Shown here: one piece after another, positions 43,108-51,655 of the stretch
How the letters are laid out: every line of letters begins with the position of its first letter
Numbering within the stretch: the first letter of the stretch is position 1
Program-made: the position numbers and the translations under genes
DNA from: JBBBNV01 sp037137075
Lineage (GTDB): Bacteria > Bacillota > Bacilli > Paenibacillales > NBRC-103111
Direction: 5' to 3'
Assembly (NCBI RefSeq): GCF_037137075.1
Contig: NZ_JBBBNV010000009.1
Coordinates: forward strand, 62,001 to 126,000
Length of the DNA: 64,000 nucleotides
The notes under the pieces: model-generated
The model's input: only the letters and a program-made list of their open reading frames with translations
What the model was told of the DNA's origin: nothing
Databases searched by the model: none

Positions 43108-44277
43108 CTACCGCAATGCTTGCTTCAGGTCCGAAATGATATCATCAATGTGCTCCAGCCCTACGGAATACCGGAGCAAGCCGTCTCCGATTCCCCGCTC
43201 CAGACGCACCTCGCGAGGCATAGCGGCGTGGGACATCATCGCCGGATAAGACAAAATGCTCTCTACAGCGCCGAGGCTGACTGCGACCAGCGGAATCGTC
43301 ACCTTGTCAAGCACCTGCCTTGCCCGCTCGCCGGAGCCGACATCAAAGGAAACGACTGCGCCGTAGCCGAGCGACTGCTTCTCATGAATCTCCCGTCCAG
43401 GATGATTCAAAAGTCCCGGATAGTACACCTGTTCAATGCCCGGCTCCTGAACGAGCCACTCCGCCAGCTTGCGGGCGGAACGCTCGGACGCTTCCATCCG
43501 CGCTTGCAGCGTCTTCATGCCGCGCATCAGCAGCCAGGAATCGTATACGCCCAGTACGGTTCCCATTCCGTTCTGCAGCTGCTTTAACCGTTGGCCCAGG
43601 CTGTCATTCGCTACAACAGCAAGGCCTGCGAGCAGATCGCTGTGCCCGCCCAGGAACTTGGTCGCGCTGTGCAGCACAATATCAACCCCATGCTCAATTG
43701 GGCGCTGGTGGTACGGCGTCATGAAGGTGTTATCCAGCATTGTCAGCAAATCATGCGATTTCGCCCATTCGCAGACCGCTCCGATGTCGGTAATTTTGAG
43801 CGTCGGGTTCGACGGCGTTTCCAGGAAAACCGCCTTTGTATTCGGCTTCAGCGCCGCTTTGACCTGCTCCAGATCCGTCATGTCCACAAACGTCGTTTCA
43901 ATGTTCATCCGCGGCAGGATGCTGGTCAACAGACGGTATGTGCCGCCGTATACATCCTCCGTGCAGATGATATGGTCTCCGGCCGAGAGCAGCATAAAGG
44001 TCGTCGAAATGGCCGCCATTCCCGAAGAGAACGAGAAGCCGCGCGCGCCGCCCTCCAGCAGCGCAATGTAATCCTCCAGCGCTTGGCGGGTCGGGTTGCC
44101 GGAACGGGTGTAATCAAACTCCGGCGGGTTATCCAAAGAATGATGATGGAATGTGGAAGCCTGATAAATCGGAACGCTCGACGCTCCGGTCGCCTCATCA
44201 ATCTCTGCGCCGAAATGAAGCAGCCGTGTGGAGAATTGACGCTTGTCCGGACCGTTCTGCTCTTTTTTACTTGCCAT
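43108..44277 (-). CDS. metC: Cystathionine beta-lyase MetC
   Basis: The 389-residue Cys/Met-metabolism PLP enzyme has the PLP lysine in LHSATKFLGGHSD and the N-terminal YTRSGNPTR loop. In Bacillus the metI-metC order marks this second gene as cystathionine beta-lyase, cleaving cystathionine to homocysteine. Sequence alone cannot separate lyase from synthase. GGAGGCGCGGCAA lies in the end of metI, and the genes overlap by 11 bp. Confidence 0.87.
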   Translation of the reverse strand: MASKKEQNGPDKRQFSTRLLHFGAEIDEATGASSVPIYQASTFHHHSLDNPPEFDYTRSGNPTRQALEDYIALLEGGARGFSFSSGMAAISTTFMLLSAGDHIICTEDVYGGTYRLLTSILPRMNIETTFVDMTDLEQVKAALKPNTKAVFLETPSNPTLKITDIGAVCEWAKSHDLLTMLDNTFMTPYHQRPIEHGVDIVLHSATKFLGGHSDLLAGLAVVANDSLGQRLKQLQNGMGTVLGVYDSWLLMRGMKTLQARMEASERSARKLAEWLVQEPGIEQVYYPGLLNHPGREIHEKQSLGYGAVVSFDVGSGERARQVLDKVTIPLVAVSLGAVESILSYPAMMSHAAMPREVRLERGIGDGLLRYSVGLEHIDDIISDLKQALR

Positions 44278-45445
44278 TTGCCGCGCCTCCTTCAACCTCC
44301 GCCTTAGCAAGCTCAAAGGCGCGGGAAATATCGTCAATCAGATCCTCGATATGCTCAATACCTACAGAGAACCGCAGCAGGCGATCGTCAACACCGACCT
44401 GGCGGCGTATTTCTTCCGGAATGTCGGCATGGGTTTGAACCGCCGGGTACGTCATCAGCGATTCTACCCCGCCCAGGCTCTCCGCAAAAGCAATAAGCTT
44501 CACATGCCGCAAAATCGGTTCGATATAGCGGGCATCCGTCATTTTGAAGGAGAAAATTCCGGTGTTGCCCGATGATTGTTTATTTTGAATCTCGTGCCCC
44601 GGGTGCTCGGGCAGGGCCGGATAATACACCTGCTCCACCATGGGGTGATTCTGCAAATATTCGGCCATCCGGGTGGCGTTGTACTGATGCCGCTCCATCC
44701 GAAGCGCCAGCGTCTTCATGCCGCGCATCAGCAGCCAGGAATCCTGCGGATTCAGAACAGCCCCGATGGAATTGTGAAGGAACGCCATTTGCTCGGACAG
44801 CTCCTGGCCCTTCGTCACGATCAGACCGGCCAGCACATCATTATGACCGCCCAAATACTTGGTCGCGCTGTGGATAATAATATCCGCGCCGAGCTCGAGA
44901 GGCCGCTGGAAAAACGGTGTCAGCAGCGTATTGTCGACAATGGATAAAATCCCTTTGCCCTTCGCCCATGTACACACCGCTTCAATATCCGTAATCATCA
45001 TCAGCGGGTTGGTCGGCGTCTCGATGAGAAGCGCTTTTGTGCTTCCCGGACGGAAAGCTTCCTCCAGCGCCTGAATATCATTGGTATCGATATAAGAGGC
45101 GCTCACCCCGAAACGGGACATGATGCGCTCCAGCAGCCGGTAAGTCCCTCCGTACAAATCCAGAGATACCAGCAGATGGTCCCCTTGACTGAACAGAGCG
45201 AAGATGGTCTGCAATGCAGCCATCCCGGAGCTGCAGGCGAAGCCGGCATCGCCGGATTCCAGCTCTGCCGCAGCAGCTTCCAGCACCGCGCGAGTCGGAC
45301 TCTTGGTGCGGGCGTAGTCAAACCCCGTGCTCTGTCCGAGACGGGGATGACGGAATGCGGTTGCCTGATAGATAGGAAAGCTTACTGCGCCGGTAACCGG
45401 CTCCTCCTGTGAACCGATTTGGGCCAAACGGCTTTCGATTTTCAT
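44267..45445 (-). CDS. metI: Cystathionine gamma-synthase / O-acetylhomoserine thiolyase MetI
   Basis: The 392-residue PLP enzyme has YARTKSPTRAVLE, the SSGMAA loop and the PLP lysine in IIHSATKYLGGHND. It should join O-acetylhomoserine with cysteine or sulfide, using the MetA product from the gene upstream. AGGAGGAATTCGTTC precedes ATG 45445, 37 bp after the metA stop. Part of the SAM-controlled metA-metI-metC operon. Confidence 0.9.
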   Translation of the reverse strand: MKIESRLAQIGSQEEPVTGAVSFPIYQATAFRHPRLGQSTGFDYARTKSPTRAVLEAAAAELESGDAGFACSSGMAALQTIFALFSQGDHLLVSLDLYGGTYRLLERIMSRFGVSASYIDTNDIQALEEAFRPGSTKALLIETPTNPLMMITDIEAVCTWAKGKGILSIVDNTLLTPFFQRPLELGADIIIHSATKYLGGHNDVLAGLIVTKGQELSEQMAFLHNSIGAVLNPQDSWLLMRGMKTLALRMERHQYNATRMAEYLQNHPMVEQVYYPALPEHPGHEIQNKQSSGNTGIFSFKMTDARYIEPILRHVKLIAFAESLGGVESLMTYPAVQTHADIPEEIRRQVGVDDRLLRFSVGIEHIEDLIDDISRAFELAKAEVEGGAANGK

Positions 45446-45482
45446 GAACGAATTCCTCCTGAGATTAGCTGCTGGATATTTT

Positions 45483-46412
45483 TTATAAATGAACCTGCTT
45501 GCGGGTTTGCAAATCAAACGGCGTCATCTGATATACATAATAATTCAGCCAGTTGGAATACAACAAGTTGGCATGGGCCCGCCAGGTATTGAACGGCGTC
45601 TTGTCCGGGTTGTCGTCCGGGAAATAGTTTTTCGGCACATCGATCCGCAGCCCCTTCGTGACGTCACGGTCATACTCCCACTTCAGGGTCAAGGAATCGT
45701 ATTCCGAATGGCCGGTTACAAAAATATGCTTTCCGTCCTTCGTCGCAACGATGTACACGCCCGCTTCTTCGGATTCCGAAAGAATCTCCAGCTCCGGCAC
45801 CTTCTCGATGTCTTCCCGGCGCACCTCGGTGTGGCGTGATTGCGGCACGAAGAACGTTTCATCAAAGCCCCGCAGCAGCTTTACGTTTTGTGTACTAATA
45901 TAATGAGGGAACACACCGAACATCTTACCCGGCAGCGGATATTTCGGAACACCGAAGTGATGGTAGAGGCCGGCTTGCGCGCCCCAACATATATGGAATG
46001 TGGATGTCACATTGGTTGTGCTCCAGTCCATAATCTGCTGAAGCTCCCTCCAGTAGGTCACCTCTTCAAAATCATACGTCTCCACCGGCGCGCCCGTAAT
46101 AATCATCCCGTCGAAAAACTCGTCCTTCACATCCTCGAACGTCTTGTAGAACATGTTCAAATGCTCGGCCGATGTGTTCTTGGAGGTATGCGTTTTGGGA
46201 TGCAGCAGAACGAATTCCAGCTGCAGCGGGGTATTGCCGATCAGACGCAAAATTTGTGTCTCCGTCGTTTCCTTCGTCGGCATTAAATTCAAAATCGCAA
46301 TCCGCAGCGGGCGGATGTCTTGGGCAAAGGCCACACTTTCATCCATGGTGAAAATGTTTTCCCGGTCTAATACTTCTTTAGCCGGCAGGTTGTCAGGAAT
46401 TTTGATCGGCAT
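45483..46412 (-). CDS. metA: Homoserine O-acetyltransferase MetA
   Basis: The 309-residue protein begins MPIKIPDNLPAKEVL, has the nucleophile Cys142 (FHICWGAQAG) and PQSRHTEV with the conserved His. Residue 111 is Glu (GAPVE), the residue that directs this family to acetyl-CoA; enterobacterial succinyl enzymes have Gly. Product: O-acetylhomoserine for MetI. GGAGTGATAGAC precedes ATG 46412. Confidence 0.95.
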   Translation of the reverse strand: MPIKIPDNLPAKEVLDRENIFTMDESVAFAQDIRPLRIAILNLMPTKETTETQILRLIGNTPLQLEFVLLHPKTHTSKNTSAEHLNMFYKTFEDVKDEFFDGMIITGAPVETYDFEEVTYWRELQQIMDWSTTNVTSTFHICWGAQAGLYHHFGVPKYPLPGKMFGVFPHYISTQNVKLLRGFDETFFVPQSRHTEVRREDIEKVPELEILSESEEAGVYIVATKDGKHIFVTGHSEYDSLTLKWEYDRDVTKGLRIDVPKNYFPDDNPDKTPFNTWRAHANLLYSNWLNYYVYQMTPFDLQTRKQVHL

Positions 46413-46441
46413 GTCTATCACTCCTTATCGGATGTAAAATT

Positions 46442-46623
46442 CAAAAAAACAAAAAAGCCTTTCTCCACGAGAAAGGCAGGCTTAACGTATCCATGTCCTC
46501 TCTCATCTCTCGAAACCGGAATGGTTTCAGCAAGAATTAGCACCGTGCTATCCATATGACTATGGATCGTCGGTTGCCGGGTATCATAGGGCTAGTCCCT
46601 CCACCTACTCTTCATGAGCGATT
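46442..46623 (-). ncRNA. SAM-I (S-box) riboswitch with terminator
   Basis: On the minus strand the aptamer (about 46500-46623) shows TCATGAAGAGTAGGTGGAGG, GATACCCGGCAACC, GCACGGTGCTAATTC and the closing GAGAGATGAGAG. The terminator GCCTTTCTC / GAGAAAGGC (46457-46477) and T-runs follow. SAM binding would stop transcription of the met operon. A promoter TTGACG-N17-TACATT is possible with -35 at 46680-46685. Confidence 0.96.
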
Positions 46624-46729
46624 ACAGCTATTCAATTCGTAAAAATGGTTATCCTAAATGTATACGAATTCCTCTCATTCGTCAAGCGGAACTGTAACCG
46701 GAAATGAACCCGGATTCCACAAAATCATG

Positions 46730-46759
46730 TTGTGCGCGTGAGGAGGCAGGGAGTATACT
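46730..46759 (+). promoter_or_regulatory. Promoter of corA
   Basis: TTGTGC (46730-46735), 18 bp, TATACT (46754-46759). It would give a leader of about 210 nt. Confidence 0.55.
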
Positions 46760-46797
46760 TATACATGCCAGACTTGGCAAAACCATGACGAATGAGG

Positions 46798-46886
46798 TGC
46801 AGACAGTATGGACGGCGACCCCAGGAGTAGCAAGCTGATGGCAGTACAACTGAATATTGCTTCCCCCTTGGCAGCCGGCGTCTGCA
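46798..46886 (+). other. Structured corA leader, unidentified
   Basis: Two nested pairings: TGCAGAC (46798-46804) with GTCTGCA (46880-46886), and CCAGGAGTAGCAA (46821-46833) with TTGCTTCCCCCTTGG (46857-46871, G-U pairs). No known M-box, YkoK or yybP-ykoY sequence is recognised, and no terminator follows. Confidence 0.4.
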
Positions 46887-46977
46887 TTTGGACCAGCCAA
46901 TCATAACCTAGCTGGCTTTGTCCGGATTATCTCGTTCTTGCCATGGGGGAACAGCACTCATGGAAGGTGTGAGACGG

Positions 46978-47913
46978 ATGAAGGTACGGTTGGTGAACAA
47001 CGGAGAGTTTCATGCAGTGGAGGATGTCAGCCTCATATCCATTCCTCCTGAACACGGGTTTTATTGGATCGATGCCAATGTGGAAGATCTGGAGCTGCTC
47101 CAGCCCTTGTTCCACCTGCATGACCTGGCTGTAGAGGACTGCATGTCCGAGGAAGAGCAGCGGCCAAAGATTGAGATTTATGAGAATCATTATTTTATTG
47201 TCATTAACAGCATCCGTTATGATGATGAAGAGATATTCCTGCGGGCGCTGAACATGTTTTTGTTTAAATCGGTTATTATCACCGTGACCAAGCAAAAAAT
47301 AAGCGAAATCCGCACCGTGAAGCCGGTACTGTGGGAAGAAGAGGTCAATACGCCCGATCATTTCCTGTATCACCTGGTGGACCTGGTGGTGGACAATTAT
47401 TTCACTGTTATCGACCGGATCGAGGACAAAATCGAGAAGCTGGAAGAAGATATTTTGATGCATACCAAAAAATCGCATCTGGAGCAAATTATCGGGATGC
47501 GCTCCGAAATTTTGTGGCTCAAGAAGGTGCTGGGACCACAAAAGGAAGTTATTCATGCCTTGAATAAAAAGGAGCTGCGGCTCATTAACGACCAGCTGCA
47601 AAAATATTTCAGCGACGTCTATGAGAACTCGGTCAAAATCGCGGAATCGTTCGATACGTTCCGCGACCTGATCGCGAACTTGCGCGAGGCCTACCAATCG
47701 AGCCTGGCCAGCCGCGCGAACGACATCATGCGCATTTTTACCGGCATGACGATTATTTTCAGCCCGTTGACCTTGATTACCGGTATATACGGCATGAACT
47801 TCGAATGGATGCCTGAGCTGCATTCCCCTTACGGATTTCATACGGTGCTGGCGTTTATGGTGGTGATTGGCGGCGGGATGTTCTGGTTTTTCCGCAAAAA
47901 AGACTGGCTGTGA
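46978..47913 (+). CDS. corA: CorA-family magnesium transporter
   Basis: The ~311-residue protein has a long cytoplasmic domain with helical arms (residues ~120-245) and two C-terminal membrane helices; the first ends in the pore motif TGIYGMNFEWMPEL. It carries Mg2+ or another divalent ion as a pentamer. ATG 46978 follows GGAAGGTG; an in-frame ATG at 46960 is possible. The terminator stem overlaps the last codons. Confidence 0.93.
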   Translation: MKVRLVNNGEFHAVEDVSLISIPPEHGFYWIDANVEDLELLQPLFHLHDLAVEDCMSEEEQRPKIEIYENHYFIVINSIRYDDEEIFLRALNMFLFKSVIITVTKQKISEIRTVKPVLWEEEVNTPDHFLYHLVDLVVDNYFTVIDRIEDKIEKLEEDILMHTKKSHLEQIIGMRSEILWLKKVLGPQKEVIHALNKKELRLINDQLQKYFSDVYENSVKIAESFDTFRDLIANLREAYQSSLASRANDIMRIFTGMTIIFSPLTLITGIYGMNFEWMPELHSPYGFHTVLAFMVVIGGGMFWFFRKKDWL

Positions 47914-47925
47914 GCCAGTCTTTTT
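47896..47925 (+). terminator. Terminator of corA
   Basis: AAAAAGACTGGCT / AGCCAGTCTTTTT with 3-base loop; it includes the corA stop codon. Confidence 0.9.
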
Positions 47926-48017
47926 GTTGTTTTACATGGGTAGTTAAGAACCGGGGCAGTCGTGGTTGCCACATTGGGCGCAGTGTATATTGTTTCCTAT
48001 CAGCGGGACAGCGCCGG

Positions 48018-49187
48018 TTATGGGCGGCGATGCGATTTCTCCGGCTTCAGGATCATCTCCAGCTCGCTGGCGGCGCTGATCGTAATTTCCTGTATCCCCG
48101 TGTCAATGAAGGAGGGGACCGTTTTCCCTTCATCCGCCTGGATTAGCAGCTCAATGATTTGCCGGCCCCACTCCTGCTCATTCCGGGCAATCACCGCTGT
48201 GATCTGGCCGTTGCGGATAGCCTCCAGCGAGCTCGGCGTCAAACCGAAAGCAACCGCATCCCGGCTTAAGCCTTTGGCCTTCCAGACGAGAATAGACGAG
48301 GTGCTGGAAACAAAATCCAGGGCGACAAACGCATCGAAATGCGGATGCTCATTAATCATCTGCTCCAAGTCGGATAACGCCCGATCGCCACTACCCTCAT
48401 GATGGCGGACCTCCAGCACTTGAATGCTCGTTTTCTCGTTGATGTACCGGAGCATCCCGTCCAGACGCTCCCTGTGAATCCCAAGCTGAGACCTGCCGTT
48501 CTCGACCAGGATCATCCCCTTCCCCTTGAGCAGCCTGCTCACAACCTCTCCAAGCCGTTGTCCGCCTGCGAAATTGTCTGTTCCGATATAGGCCAGCCTG
48601 CTGCTTGCCGGGGCATCCGCCTCAAAGGTCACGACCGGAATCCCCGCTTGAACCGCTTTGTTAATGACCGGCGCCAGCGCTCCGGCATCAATCGGGTCCA
48701 GCGCAATCCCGTCCACCTTCTGCTTGATCGCCATATCCATCATGCGGATTTGCTGCTCCAGATTGATTTCGTCCGGCGCTTTGACGATGAGTGATACCCC
48801 ATACGGCTCTGCGGCCTCCTCGGCGATCCGGGTAACCGTCTCATAGAACGGATGAGCCATCGGATAAATAATCGCGAAGGTCCGGGAAGACGGCGTCTGC
48901 TGAGCCGGATGGGCCGGCTGGCTGGATGCAGAAGGACGGGCGGAATTCACCGGACCGGCCGAACTAACCACGCTTACCGGCGGGGAAGAAACCGGAGGCG
49001 GCTGATGCCCTACACTGGAAGAAGCGTGCAACTTCAGCAGGGGCCGGAACTGGCGAGAGCTTGACCAGCTCTGTAATGAGCGGGGCTTGCAGCGGTAGGG
49101 AACCTGCCCCATATCACAGAAGCCGGGACAGCTGCACCAAATACCGCATCTCGTAAGCCATAATGTCCGACAGGCGTATTTCTCCAA
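48018..49187 (-). CDS. Periplasmic-type sugar-binding protein (LacI/RbsB-like) with abnormal N-terminus
   Basis: From about residue 105 (near 48875) the sequence is a Peripla_BP_4 protein: TFAIIYPMAHPFYETVTRIA, KVDGIALDPIDAGAL, GIPVVTFEADAP, IGTDNFAGGQRLGE, RERLDGML. Upstream the frame is Cys/Arg/Ser/Pro-rich, has no signal peptide or ribosome site, and its first codon (TTG 49187) lies beside a 13-bp hairpin. The 5' end therefore seems frameshifted or lost; the real start, if any, is unknown. A sugar sensor for the nearby YesMN locus is possible but unproven. Confidence 0.6.
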   Translation of the reverse strand: MEKYACRTLWLTRCGIWCSCPGFCDMGQVPYRCKPRSLQSWSSSRQFRPLLKLHASSSVGHQPPPVSSPPVSVVSSAGPVNSARPSASSQPAHPAQQTPSSRTFAIIYPMAHPFYETVTRIAEEAAEPYGVSLIVKAPDEINLEQQIRMMDMAIKQKVDGIALDPIDAGALAPVINKAVQAGIPVVTFEADAPASSRLAYIGTDNFAGGQRLGEVVSRLLKGKGMILVENGRSQLGIHRERLDGMLRYINEKTSIQVLEVRHHEGSGDRALSDLEQMINEHPHFDAFVALDFVSSTSSILVWKAKGLSRDAVAFGLTPSSLEAIRNGQITAVIARNEQEWGRQIIELLIQADEGKTVPSFIDTGIQEITISAASELEMILKPEKSHRRP

Positions 49188-49220
49188 GCGTCAGCAGAGA
49201 AATACGCCTTTGTTATTTGT
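49172..49220 (+). repeat. Perfect 13-bp inverted repeat
   Basis: AGGCGTATTTCTC (49172-49184) and GAGAAATACGCCT (49197-49209), then TTGTTATTT on the plus strand, like a terminator. There is no plus-strand gene upstream for it to end. Confidence 0.7.
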
Positions 49221-49243
49221 ACAGTGCATATATTGAAGAACAT

Positions 49244-49556
49244 TTATTCGCCGTAGTAGCCTGTTATATACCCATCCAGAAAACTAAAATTTTCATTGTT
49301 TTCCGGGCGTTTTAATACCATTCCGGACTTCTCACTGATTACAATACTATCAGCATTCCGTAGTATACAAAAGAGCCAATGCTCCCGTACTTGACTTTTT
49401 ATAGTACTGGGTCCTATACTCTCGTTCGCCAAGACAATTGTCTTTGAATTTCAAGTTAAATACACCCGCGCTAAACCCCACTTTCATGTTGGAGATACGA
49501 CCGAAAGTCATGATTGTTTTAATCATTCTCCCCCATTTAATCCAAAATGAAAACAT
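49244..49556 (-). pseudogene. Possible broken ORF in AT-rich spacer
   Basis: Two overlapping minus frames (49350-49556 and 49244-49432) join around codon LGE/ANESIG if a frameshift is allowed, giving SIGPSTIKSQVREHW and ending SFLDGYITGYYGE. Base composition is more AT-rich than the neighbours. No family is recognised and no ribosome site is convincing; it may be a decayed acquired gene or chance. The rest of 49188-49738 holds only the promoter described separately. Confidence 0.3.
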
Positions 49557-49638
49557 CTTTGTTATTTTTATTCTAGGGTACGGAATGTGAGGTTACATAT
49601 ATTTGTAGAATAAATTTTGGTGGACTCTACCCTCAAAA

Positions 49639-49704
49639 AAGTCAAAAAAAGAAGCATTATGATCAAAATACCGTTAAACAGAAGCGGCTCCCTTTACCTA
49701 TAAT
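49639..49704 (+). promoter_or_regulatory. Activator-type promoter of the ABC permease genes
   Basis: TATAAT (49699-49704) lacks a good -35. Upstream, AAAGTCAAAA and ATGATCAAAA place TCAA at 49642 and 49663, 21 bp apart, the second 36 bp before the -10. The same geometry occurs before the binding-protein gene. Confidence 0.6.
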
Positions 49705-49738
49705 GAAAACGTAAAGATGAATCCAAGAGGTGAGCCAA

Positions 49739-50680
49739 ATGAATCAAACCACATCCGATGCTTCTCTGCAGCCTCAAACCGCAAGCCGCAAAAGGATCAG
49801 CACATTGCAGCGCAATGAATCGCTGGCCGGCTGGCTGTTCGTCAGCCCCATGCTGATCGGGCTTACAGTCCTGACGCTTATTCCCATTCTGGCCTCCGTC
49901 GTGCTCAGCTTCGCGGATTGGAACTTTATTGCCGGACTGAACGGGCTGAAATGGGTCGGGTTCAAAAATTTCGAGAACCTGTTCGAGGACGCAACCTTTC
50001 TGAAATCACTTGGCAATAACGGGATTTTCCTGCTCACGGTACCGGTATATCTCATCATTTCTCTCGTCCTGGCCATTCTTATTAACAAATACGTGTATTT
50101 CAAAAGCTTGTTCAAGGTCATTTATTTCATGCCTTACATCTCCAGTGTCGTTGCTGTGGCCATTGTGTGGCAGGTGCTGTTCCATCCGTCGAACGGTCCG
50201 GTGAACCGGTTCCTGATGTCCATCGGCATCGCCGACCCGCCGAAGTGGATTGCCGACACGAACTACTCGCTGATTTCGGTCATGATGATTTCCGTCTGGA
50301 TTTCCATCGGCTTTAATATGATTGTGTACTTGGCCGGGCTGCAGTCGATCCCGAAGGAGATGTACGAAGCCGCAGAGATCGACGGGGCGAACGGCTGGAC
50401 CCGCTTCACCCGGATTACGTTCCCGCTGATTTCGTCAACCACGTTTTTCCTGCTCATTACCGGGATCATCTCTTCCTTCAAGGTATTCGATCTGATCGCG
50501 GTGCTGACCAAGGGCGGTCCGGCCGGCTCCTCGTCCGTAATGGTCTGGTACCTGTATGAAACCGCCTTCACGAATCTCAAAATCGGCTACGCCTCTTCCA
50601 TTGCCATGATGCTGTTTGTCTGCGTGCTGGCCATTACGCTGCTGCAGTGGATCGGCCAAAAAAAATGGGTCAATTACTAA
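49739..50680 (+). CDS. Carbohydrate ABC transporter permease (MalF-type)
   Basis: The 313-residue protein has six membrane helices and the EAA loop EAAEIDGANGWTRFTRITFPL (about residues 218-238) that contacts the ATPase. It forms a channel with the next gene. ATG 49739 follows GAGGTG; the GTG three codons earlier overlaps the site. No ATPase gene occurs in the locus, so a shared MsmX-like ATPase must serve it. Confidence 0.93.
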   Translation: MNQTTSDASLQPQTASRKRISTLQRNESLAGWLFVSPMLIGLTVLTLIPILASVVLSFADWNFIAGLNGLKWVGFKNFENLFEDATFLKSLGNNGIFLLTVPVYLIISLVLAILINKYVYFKSLFKVIYFMPYISSVVAVAIVWQVLFHPSNGPVNRFLMSIGIADPPKWIADTNYSLISVMMISVWISIGFNMIVYLAGLQSIPKEMYEAAEIDGANGWTRFTRITFPLISSTTFFLLITGIISSFKVFDLIAVLTKGGPAGSSSVMVWYLYETAFTNLKIGYASSIAMMLFVCVLAITLLQWIGQKKWVNY

Positions 50681-50692
50681 GGAGGCTTCGAC

Positions 50693-51526
50693 ATGCCAAA
50701 ATCATTCCACCTGCCCAGGCTGCTGCTGACCCTACTCATGCTCGTCTTGGGCGTTCTGTTTCTGCTGCCTTTTATTTGGATGCTGTCCGCTTCCTTTAAG
50801 CCCGAATCCGATGTGTTCAAATATCCGATAGAATGGATCCCGACCCAGTGGAACCTCATTGAGAACTACAAAGAGGTATGGCTTGGAGACCGGCCGTTCT
50901 GGATTTACTATGTCAATTCCATTAAAGTAACGGTGCTGACAACGATTATTTCCTCTCTTGTGTCTGCGCTGGCCGCTTACGGCTTTGCCAAAATTCAGTT
51001 TAAAGCAAGCAAAGGGCTGTTTTTCGTCGTACTCGCCACTTATATGGTGCCGAGCCAGGCTATTCTGGTGCCGCAATTTATTTTGTACCGGATGATCGGC
51101 CTGTTCGACAGCCACTTCGGCCTGATTCTGCTTTGCAGCTTCAGCGTGCTCGGCACGTTTATGCTGCGGCAGTTTTTCATGGGGCTGCACAACGAATATA
51201 TTGAATCAGCCAAAATCGACGGGGCGAGTCATCTGCGCATCTTCCTCAGCATCGCCTTCCCGCTGGTCCGGCCTGCGGTGGCGACCTACGCGATTTTGCG
51301 CTTCATCTGGACCTGGAACGATTACCAGAATCCGCTCATTTTCCTGCGCAGCGACAAGCTGTTTACGATTCCGCTTGCCGTCACCAAATTCACTTCCATG
51401 AGCGGCGAATACTATTCGCTGATTATGGCGGCGGCGGTATCCGCGATTGTGCCTCTGCTCATTATGTTTGTCATCGGCCAGAAGCACGTAATTGAGGGGA
51501 TTTCGGTCGGCGGCGTCAAAGGATAG
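50693..51526 (+). CDS. Carbohydrate ABC transporter permease (MalG-type)
   Basis: The 277-residue protein has six membrane helices and the EAA-like loop ESAKIDGASHLRIFLSIAFPL. It begins 12 bp after the first permease, with TAAGGAGG as ribosome site, and ends with the MalG-like HVIEGISVGGVKG. It is the second channel subunit of the importer. Confidence 0.93.
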   Translation: MPKSFHLPRLLLTLLMLVLGVLFLLPFIWMLSASFKPESDVFKYPIEWIPTQWNLIENYKEVWLGDRPFWIYYVNSIKVTVLTTIISSLVSALAAYGFAKIQFKASKGLFFVVLATYMVPSQAILVPQFILYRMIGLFDSHFGLILLCSFSVLGTFMLRQFFMGLHNEYIESAKIDGASHLRIFLSIAFPLVRPAVATYAILRFIWTWNDYQNPLIFLRSDKLFTIPLAVTKFTSMSGEYYSLIMAAAVSAIVPLLIMFVIGQKHVIEGISVGGVKG

Positions 51527-51542
51527 GGAATTTTTTGTACGG

Positions 51543-51607
51543 AAGTCAAAATATTTTTAAAAAAGTCAATTTATGCGCATGGACGTACGGCCGCTCGTTG
51601 CTACAAT
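51543..51607 (+). promoter_or_regulatory. Activator-type promoter of the binding-protein gene
   Basis: TACAAT (51602-51607) without a good -35; AAGTCAA at 51543-51549 and 51563-51569 (20 bp apart), with the second TCAA 36 bp before the -10, as at the permease promoter. Confidence 0.6.
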
Positions 51608-51655
51608 GTCGTTGTAAGCGAATACAAGGAGCGTAAAATGAAGGAGGGGCACTTT

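Noticed and set aside
15051..43120. GGCCTATT-TTTAGG shared at 15051 and 43081
   Set aside because: An exact match of about 14-15 bp is expected by chance a few times in 64 kb, and the adjacent similarity at 43110 is metC coding sequence.
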